This document shows, one piece after another, positions 56,426 to 64,000 of a stretch of 64,000 nt of DNA. Below the pieces are notes generated by a model that made no database searches, was not told the DNA's origin, and saw only the letters and a list, made by a program, of their open reading frames with translations. Made by a program: the position numbers and the translations under genes. The stretch is from positions 3,930,283 through 3,994,282 of the forward strand of contig JAHQRK010000004.1 in the NCBI GenBank assembly GCA_019828595.1. The letters are read 5' to 3'. The DNA is from Aphanomyces cochlioides. Taxonomy: Eukaryota; Oomycota; Saprolegniomycetes; Saprolegniales; Verrucalvaceae. How positions within the stretch are numbered: position 1 is the first letter of the stretch; the number at the start of each line of letters is the position of its first letter.

Positions 56426-59400
56426 TTAATTTGGGGTTGAAGGTTGGAGCGCGAGCAAAGTCGGGTACTTGGCTACCAGTGGGCGATAGACAGGTTGTCT
56501 ATGCAAAGTATTGATTGCTGAAATTGCTTCCACTCGTTGAGGGCTGTCAACTTCTTGGAGGCGAAGCCATCTGCGGATCGATGCATGCCATCGGATGAAG
56601 CTGACTTCTTGCCAAATTTCTGGCGGAGGCGGCTCCTTCGATTCGAACTTGGCGGCGTTGTGCGTTGTCCAAATATAGTGAAGGTTGGAAGCACACAGAA
56701 GAGCCCAGAGCACAAACAGTATGTCTTGAAGCTGGCTACCGCGTTCGTTGACTTGAAAGCGGTCGATGTTGGTGATGGCAGTCCAATCGAAATTGACACC
56801 GAAGCATCGCCAAGCGGTCGCGTGAAAACGCCAAAGGGGATACACGCGAGAGCAGGTGTGGAAGGCGTGGTGTTGGTTCTCCGGTGCGTCGCAATTGGTA
56901 TAGACACAGCAAATTACGTCTGGCTGCTGAGGTTGCAAGTAGAACAAGCGCGAGTTGACAGGCAGCATGTTGAACAACAGTCGAAACCAAACGTCGCCAT
57001 GGAGGGGAGGCGGCCAACGGCATGTTTTGCGGATGAGTCGCACGTAGGTCGCAATATCTTGTTGCTCGACGCGGGACGATGTCGCCACTGGGTGCGGTTT
57101 TCCATCCGAAGGGGCGTGATGCGCCAAACGTGATACGAGTCGCTTGGGCCAACGCTCGAAGGATAGCAATTGATCTTTGAAAAGTGCCTTGAAAGGGTGA
57201 CTTGTTGTATCGATATCGGTCAAAGCAGTTCCAGTTCGAACGCCAGACGTGCGGAGGACTTGGTCGAATATCTTGGTGAGGTGGCTATAAACTTGACCAG
57301 CACGTTCGGGTGCTGCAAATCCCATCGCGCCGTTCGCTTGTAACGTCACTTGTGCCGCACGGTTGTTGGATGACAGTCGATCAATAAACGCAGCTCTTGT
57401 AGGCCATGTCCCTTGCCGTGTCAAGAAGTCTTTGAGACAGTGGAAACCGTTTTGAGACGCATGTCTACACCATCGACGACACAGAGCAGTCTTCACGACA
57501 TTTGATGTAGCACCCGCAGGACCAACTTGCAGAGCGGGGTAGGATGTCAGCCACACGGGGAGGTTCAAAAGTTCTTCGAGGCTTGGTGGCGAAGCGGTTC
57601 GCTTGGCCATAGGTGTGGCGGCCCATTGATGCCAAATGTCGTGCCAAAGAGGATGCAGCTCCCACAAAAACAACCACTTGGAGCTGTGGTTGGGGAAGTA
57701 CGTGAGAAAGTCGAACGGGTGGGTGTCGCGATACAGCTTGTTCATGACACGGGAAAATTGTCTCTTGACAAGCAACTTCCATGGGGCAAATGTGTTGGGT
57801 GAATTGGGCTGCATCAAGAGTTGGAGCCGCAGCAGTCGCTGAGTCCGAAGCTTCGAAGCCACATGCGGAATACCGAGGCCGAGTTTTTGATCGAACTGCC
57901 ACTTGCGGCAAATAGTTGAGCGATGATGGTCGGTGATTTGCGTCTTCCGACCAAGGATGTACTTGTTGACCATTCTTTGCCAAACGGCAACCATCGTTGG
58001 AGGCACATACACTGCAGCCGTGACATGCCATAACAACGACAACAACATGGTCGATACGATGAGTTTGCGGCCTTGGATGGTTCGCGCACGACTTCCCCAC
58101 GTTTGAAACGCAGCCAGAAACTTGTCGTTCAGTTGCTGGACTTGAAAATCGCGCGGCAGTCGGTGGCCAAAGAGAATACCAAGGTATTTCACTGGCTTCT
58201 CGCTCGGCAAGACGTTCAAGAGGCCACCATCGTCGATGTCTTCGATATCGAGATTGTTGTTGAGCGCCAAAGTCATGCACTTGGCAACGTTGAGACGAGC
58301 TCCAGACACAGAGCAAAAGTCTTCGACAATTGCCATTTGCTCGACCGCCGCTTGGAGGGATGACGAGAGTAGAGTCGTGTCGTCGGCAAAGTAGATGCTC
58401 GTCAGTGAGTCTCCATTTGGAAGGGGAATACCAAAATCAGGAGATCCGCGTAGCATTTCGCCGAGTGGCTCGAGGTAAAGTACGAAGAGCATGCACGATA
58501 GGGGGCAACCTTGCTTGACTCCGCGGGTAGGCCGTATGGTAGGGCCAAGACCGTCGTTGAAAATGATCTGGACCAGAGGCGTATTGTAAAGCAACTGAAC
58601 CCAAGACACAAATGTGGGACCGATGTTCATCTCCTTGAGTACGTCGAAGAGAAAGCCTTGGTCAACCATATCGTATGCCTTGGAAAAGTCGAGAAACGTC
58701 GCGTAGTAGTCGTGGTCTTCATTGGTACAGAAAGTCTGCAATGCTTGTACCAGCATCACGTGGTCGTGCAAGCGACGGCCAGGGACAAAACCAGCTTGGC
58801 TTGGGTGAGCGAGGTATGGGGCAACTTGTGCAAGACGGTAGGCCAGCGCCCGCGATAGAATCTTGACTTCAACCGACATGAGAGTAATCGGCCGATAGTT
58901 GCCAGGGTCGCCTCTGTCTCCAGCCTTGAACAAGAGCGCCACTGCACTTCGGCGTTGTTGGAGCAGGAGGTGACCGTGATGGGTGAGTTGGTAGTTGAAC
59001 ACCTTGAGCAGGATTTGGGCGAATACGTCCGGGGAGACTTGAAAGAAAGCTGCAGGCCAGCCGTCTGAACCAGGAGACTTGTTCGGGTTCATAGACTTGA
59101 GCGCGCCGCACAGGTCTTCCGCCGTGAGAGGACTTTCCAGAGCGTCGCGCTGTTCTTGAGTGAGACGTCGAGTAATGGCTCGAATGATAGCTCGGCGACG
59201 GGCCCGATTCAACGGTGGTTGGTCTCTTGGAGTGACCATGATGTTTTTCCAATGAGACGTAAAACCAGCCTTGACTTCAGACGGGTCAGTCGACGTTGCA
59301 CCGTTGATTGTCACGGACGAGAGCGGCACTTTGATCCCCTTGGGTCGACGAAAAAAGTGACTGGTACCTCGCTCGTTGACGTTGGCGTGAAAGTCGAATT

Positions 59401-60221
59401 GCTGATCCAGGTTGAACTGTCGGTACTCGCTGCGGGCAGTGTCAAGGGCTTGACGGGCGGTATTAACAATGGATGTCTCAACGAGTCCCATGTCGAATGC
59501 TCGGCGGGAAGTAAGCCACTTCATCTTGAGGCTGTTGAGTGTGTACTTCATCGAGTCAATGTACTGGCGATGACTGACTTGGAGACGCTTCTTCATTCTC
59601 TTCAACCAGCCGTACCACTTTGCGCCAAAGTTTTGAGTGTCGTCTGCGCGCATCTCGTCCAAAAGTTGATTGGCTTCGGCCTTGATCGCTGCGACTACTT
59701 GAGGGTTCTTTAAGAGCTCACGGGAGGCGCCAGTAACTTCGGTCGGGAGCTCGCTGCTCGCAGGAGAGGACCACTTTGTGTTCCATGTGGTCGCCTGCAA
59801 AGCTGCTTGGGGAATAGCTTGAACGTGCGTACGTTTGAGCGACGATATCTTGGTCCACAAACAGGTAGTCGAGGCGGTTGCTTCGACCAGGGCCGCTGTA
59901 AACGCGCTCGTTGGGGTGGTGCATCCTCCACGCATCGATAACACCAAGTGCTGAAAGCCAGGCAATGCATTCCGCCTTACCAGCGTTGTGGTCTTGGCGA
60001 GGTCGAGTCGCGTCCAGATGCTCCTCCAGGGGTAAGTTGAAATCGCCTCCGACAAAGTGAATGCTGTCGTCTTCAAAGTCGCGAGGCAGATCGTCGAAAA
60101 ACGGTGCTCGAGAGTGAGCGATAACCGGGGCATAGACGTTGTGAAAGTACACAGGAACGCCGTCCCACTGGCCGCGACCACCTTAGCCACGAGAACGCGA
60201 CAGACGTTGCGTTCGCAACAT
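56426..60221 (-). pseudogene. ORF2 with disrupted endonuclease (A5)
   Basis: The RT and CCHC part (56426 to about 59720) is in frame and matches A4. A two-base loss near 59723 and the ~358-bp deletion at 60170/60171 put the endonuclease region in the wrong frame and remove its first ~120 residues. An artificial open frame of 1278 codons (56426-60262) spans the region but contains no correct endonuclease sequence. RT activity in trans is conceivable; target nicking is not. Confidence 0.88.
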
Positions 60222-63183
60222 TCTCCCAGCATGAGTGTCTGAGTGTCGGGTTGGAACATCACTGGTTGTCGAAGGTGGGGTCCAGGGAGCCAGCCTCATG
60301 GAATTCCAGGATCGTGGTCAAGACGTATCGCGACTTCTCGTCTTCGCCGGCATACAACGTTTCCATGATATTCCTTGGAAAGGCCGAAGCTCGTGTCAAG
60401 CAATATGGCAGATAGCGATACGCCCGACAAACAGCGGGAGCCCAAATGAGAAGCCAGTGCAGTGACCGGGTACTTGGTAGAGGCCACGATCGCAGCATCA
60501 CTGTTGTAGTACGTTGGAGCATGAATGGACAAGAGAACTTCTGCCACAGTCAAACACTTCTTCCAGGTCGCCGCGGTGGGAGGGAAATCTCGTCGCCGTC
60601 AATGGTAGTATCGATGAAGTCGATGTTCTTGAATAGCTCGATGTTGCTGAAGAAGATGGCTTGAACGTGTCGCGGGTCATACGACACCCCACGTCAATGA
60701 GTACAGCTGGGAGAACGGTTTGTTCTCCAGGCCCAAGTCGCTCGAAGCCACCGATGAGGAGGCGTTGCTCCACAAAGTACTCAAAGCATGCACGGTCTTC
60801 ATCAAAAAGTCGGTGCAGTTGCAAGCCAAATTCAATCGGGGAACGCTCAAGACGGCTACACAGCATGTCGACGCGGCCGTCGTTGATGAGTTGGGCAAGG
60901 TTGAAACGAGCTGTTGGTCACTGCATCTTCGACTTGGGTTAGAGATGCAATGGAACTTTGGCTGTCTTGGTGTCGAGGTCTTGTAGTTCGGCGAGAATTT
61001 CGTCAAGAGACATTTCTTATGCGCTTGGGAACGCCATCTCGGATCTTGGTGCCGCCGACAAATTGACCGGACGTAGGGAGGTGGGAGGGTCATCCGAGAC
61101 GTCCAGCTTGGGTACAATCGTTGAGATCTTGGTAATCGCCAAACTCGACAACGTGTTCCTCGGGGTTCACATACACATGTTCGTCGAGGGCTTCAAACAT
61201 GTTGGGCGAAATCCAAGAGCGGCCATGCTCGGGGAATCCACTTGCTGTTGCGTCTTCTTGCGCTTGCCCTCGACGCCTTGACGCCAGTCCACTGCGGAGG
61301 GTTGGCTTGCGCAGTTTTCCGACGTTTTGGCGCCTTGGGGAGTCGAAGAAGGCGGGTTGGTTGGGCTGGGAGCTGGCTTGTTCAATCCATATTGGCGGGA
61401 CGCCTTACATCAAGGTCCAAACGAACCAAGTTCTTGTCACGAAAATACCACCCTTGACCGTACACGCGGAGACAACGGCCCTTGAAAAAGATTTCTTCGA
61501 CGAGACGGCCGTCGCGCTGTATGGTCGCCTTGGTACTGGAGGCGTTCCTTCAAAGTAAAGGCGGTACCGCTTAGAGCTCGCCATACCGTTGAAAGAGGAA
61601 ACGTTGGGGTAGGAGCCCAGGAAGCGTGGCTCCAACTTGGTGATGACGTGGAAGATCAGCGCTCTTCGTTCTTGATCTTGAAGGCCTTGAGGGATGTCCA
61701 TGAAAAATCCGCCGAGGACATACGGAACGTTCATCGTGAAGTGTCGGGACGAGCCATCTCGAGCGACTTGAATCTTAAACGCGATGCCTCGCAGCTTCGT
61801 CATCGCTTCGTGAGAGGCAACACCCCCACTTGAGCATGCGGTTCGGGATGCCCTTTCGCATCTTACAATGTCAGCAATCGCAGTGTCGAGGCCGAGGGCT
61901 TGGTTGTCGAAAAGGATCGATGCCATGGCAGCTAAAACATCGATGGTCTTCGTGTGTGCACCCGTGGGTATCTGCAACCAGCCGACGATGCCGCGCGCCG
62001 AGTGCTTCTGGATCGGGGAGGGCGTCTTCAAACGCGAGGGTTCCAGCAGCACGCTTGCGAAGGAGGGGTTCAGTTCTCTTCATCGTGGGCTGGTAAGGAG
62101 CAACGTCTTGGTCTTGATGGCCTTGGCAGACTGAGACCGCTGTTGCGCTTGGAAGGCCCATACGTCGTTGGGGGCCTGGCGGTTGTTGGGTGGCCACGGC
62201 CAGGTGTCTGGGCTCCGCCAATTGAGAAATGTTTTCCAAATGCGATCCGGGTGAAGCCTGAGATGGCGGCGGACTGAGTGAGAGTCCGAGTCGTGCGTCA
62301 GACCAACACTCAAGCGTGTCAGAGTCGGTCTTGTCCGGACCGTGTCCCATGGTGGGATAGTCAGCACGTTTGACAATTTTTCACCTGCGTCTGAGCACTT
62401 CAGCTTCCATGGGCGACTCTGGCTCGAGTATTTCATGACGAACACTGGCCACAGGTTGTTCGCGATTGTTCCAGATCTTGCCCGATGATTCTTCGAGAAG
62501 AGACCATCACTCATGAGCGACCAGCTTGATGGGATCTTGACTGTCGCCAGAGTGGACTCGCTCGCTTGGGGTTATTCTTCGAGAAGGGACCTTCACTCAG
62601 GGATGGACTGTTCTCGAATCTTCCTTGACATGTCGTCATGTCCACGTCGGTGTTGAGCGAGTCTTCCAGAAGCCACTATCACTCGTCGAGAGAACATTCT
62701 CAAAAGGAACAGAATCGGAATGACCTTGCCAGGCAAGCCACCATCACTCACGATGGACGTGGTTGATGGAGATTCTTCGGGCAAGGTCGTTGATGTCATG
62801 AGCACACCTTCCCAGGTTGAAACGCCGTCTTGCCAGGCTTCGTCGCAAGTGTCAGAGGTCGTTGGATCATTCGCGGGATCCGCAAGCCTTCGCCCAGCGA
62901 GTCACAGCAAGGGTTCAAAACGGCGCGGTTTCGAGGGTAGTTGCACGTTGATGTGGAAACGGAACGCGCGTTGGAGTAGGGAGCGGATCGTAGACGCGTC
63001 ATGATGCGAAGCCGTTGGGGGAAGCATTGTCGACGTCCTCTTCCAACGACGACGCCATGTCGGTATCGCTTGGGGATGGGTCAGCAACGACGATGACGTC
63101 CATATCGCTGGGGCTGGACGCCGAGGGGAGAACGCGGAGGAGCAAGATGGGGCACGAGGGTTGGTCGAGCGGGTAGCAACCAT
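60183..63183 (-). pseudogene. ORF1 remnant with many frameshifts (A5)
   Basis: Homologous to A4 ORF1 over its full length, but small insertions and deletions occur roughly every hundred bases, e.g. GGGACGCCTTACATC for GGGACGTTGCATC near 61400. Fragments in several frames match A4. The ATG at 63183 is preserved. Confidence 0.88.
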
Positions 63184-63235
63184 ATTGTCAGAGAGCGTAG
63201 AGTGGTACTGCGGGGTAGCTGGCAAATTGGAAGCT

Positions 63236-63283
<48 letters not shown>

Positions 63284-63308
63284 ACTGGTTCGATCCCGGT
63301 TCGTGGCA
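63236..63308 (+). tRNA. tRNA-Phe(GAA), rebuilt after B6-A4-A5
   Basis: Complete and identical to the interior copies although both flanks are diverged; the upstream flank is the 5' end of A5. Confidence 0.96.
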
Positions 63309-63632
63309 TTGTTTTCACCACCACGCCTGCTTTTTCATTCACAACATCGCACCTTCTTTTTACACCATTAGCGCACACTCACACGCGCACACACTACACA
63401 TTGGGACTTGTCCATTTCATTCACAACTCACACACCAACATAACCATGGATGCACCTTTTACACTGCCATTCAAATTGCTAAAGACAAAACACAGCATCC
63501 ATGTATATAAATGCTATGCCATACATTCCTTTGAAACCCTCACGCCCAAGCTTGTCTCGCTCCTCTCTCAACTATCAAACGAGACACAGCTTCACTCTCA
63601 GTGCATCGCTTTCGACAGCACATACAATCTAA

Positions 63633-63815
63633 ATGGCGGCCAAGAAAGATGTTGATGCCTTCAGCGAACAATACACATTACAAGGCGATGGCTTCCTTCA
63701 GGATACTACACACTTAACAATCATACGCGATGAATGCTTCATCGATGGGGAGGTCAAGAATCTATCATGTGTTAAATGTTGCATCGTGTTCTCTTTGAAA
63801 GGAGCTATGAGATAA
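63633..63815 (+). CDS. short unrecognised reading frame in the diverged unit
   Basis: Sixty codons, MAAKKDVDAFSEQYTLQGDG to KGAMR, with a CVKCC motif near residue 49. It aligns with the frameshifted 27-codon remnant of the interior units and is longer because one extra A is present in GCGAACAATAC. It could be the ancestral coding sequence, a first exon, or a chance frame. The DNA after the stop continues to resemble interior units with apparently coding-like pieces in other frames. Confidence 0.3.
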   Translation: MAAKKDVDAFSEQYTLQGDGFLQDTTHLTIIRDECFIDGEVKNLSCVKCCIVFSLKGAMR

Positions 63816-64000
63816 AGAACGACCCATCCAATGCATGTGAAAGTTGCACGTAATGTGGAGCAAGCATCCGTTGTCCTCACTTACTCAAGTTCCATGAGGA
63901 GAAGACTCGCATGCTCCGGAAAGTGCTCTTTGACGACTTCTCCAGGCGAGGCACACTTTGCCACTTTTTCGGTCAATATTCCGATCTCATTCGAATCCCT

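Larger units (their letters stand above)
56270..63235 (-). mobile_element. Family A retrotransposon, copy A5 (near full length, 6966 bp, damaged)
   Basis: Both ends are present (CTGCAATGGGG at the left; GGCAAATTGGAAGCT at the right, with G for A). The left part up to about 59720 is almost identical to A4. From there to 63235 there are many small insertions and deletions and one deletion of about 358 bp at 60170/60171. It is the youngest position in the B6-A4-A5 stack, yet its 5' half is the most damaged of the full-size copies. Confidence 0.93.
63236..64000 (+). repeat. diverged terminal tRNA-Phe unit (partial)
   Basis: Begins with a perfect tRNA, then follows the array spacer with numerous substitutions and indels (e.g. 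ACACCATTAGCGCACACTC), unlike the near-identical interior units. It probably marks the edge of the array, out of reach of homogenisation. The window ends within it. Confidence 0.9.

Noticed and set aside
56426..60262. 1278-codon frame in A5 as a functional shortened ORF2
   Set aside because: Its first ~180 codons are endonuclease DNA read out of frame between two deletions, so only the RT-CCHC part is genuine.

Overview
The window is a eukaryotic nuclear tandem array of tRNA-Phe(GAA) genes colonised by non-LTR (LINE-type) retrotransposons. No bacterial, plasmid or viral gene organisation is visible. The array unit is 1124 bp: a 73-nt tRNA-Phe gene, a short Pol III T-run and about 1.05 kb of spacer. 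Twenty-six complete units plus partial units at both edges are present, carrying 27 tRNA-Phe loci. Of these, 24 are intact and identical, one lacks a T-stem base, one has C13 changed to A, and one is split by a T25/A12 insertion. Intronless long retrotransposon ORFs, roughly 50% GC and the style of the reverse transcriptase (APE-type endonuclease, L1/Tx1-like RT, C-terminal CCHC knuckle) suggest a stramenopile such as an oomycete. That identification is inference, not proof.

Twelve retrotransposon insertions interrupt the array. All lie at the same bond, after nucleotide A14 of the tRNA (CTCA^GTTG, in the A box/D-loop), and all are antisense to the tRNA. Each leaves the first 14 nt of the tRNA on its left and a complete 73-nt tRNA on its right, because the 14-bp target-site duplication begins at tRNA nucleotide 1. 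The gene is therefore rebuilt and the element's 5' end abuts it head to head. The rebuilt gene can be hit again, which gives stacks of two or three elements whose left-to-right order should be oldest to youngest.

Three families use the site. Family A (about 7.3 kb) has ORF1 and ORF2 (EEP endonuclease, RT, CCHC). Copy A4 (48931-56255) has both ORFs intact and looks competent. A1 (2092-9405) has an intact ORF2 and a frameshifted ORF1. A5 (56270-63235) is damaged. A2 and A3 are 5'-truncated. Family B (longest copy 4507 bp, 20659-25165) has a related but broken ORF2 followed by a third ORF with features of a Cys-His-Asp cysteine protease; five shorter copies keep only ORF3 fragments. Family C (32717-34018, 1302 bp) is 5'-truncated, encodes a 19-residue acidic repeat and has a degenerate tRNA-Leu-like segment in its 3' region. 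Families A and B share a two-hairpin 3' UTR whose second stem differs in sequence but keeps its pairing.

Layout: 1-2077 array; 2092-9405 A1; 9406-20644 ten units; 20659-25165 B1; 25166-26341 unit with the split tRNA; 26356-27372 B2; 27373-28496 unit; 28511-29535 B3+B4 stack; 29536-30659 unit; 30674-34018 A2+B5+C stack; 34019-46382 eleven units; 46397-46921 A3; 46922-48043 unit; 48058-63235 B6+A4+A5 stack; 63236-64000 intact tRNA followed by a strongly diverged spacer, probably the array edge.
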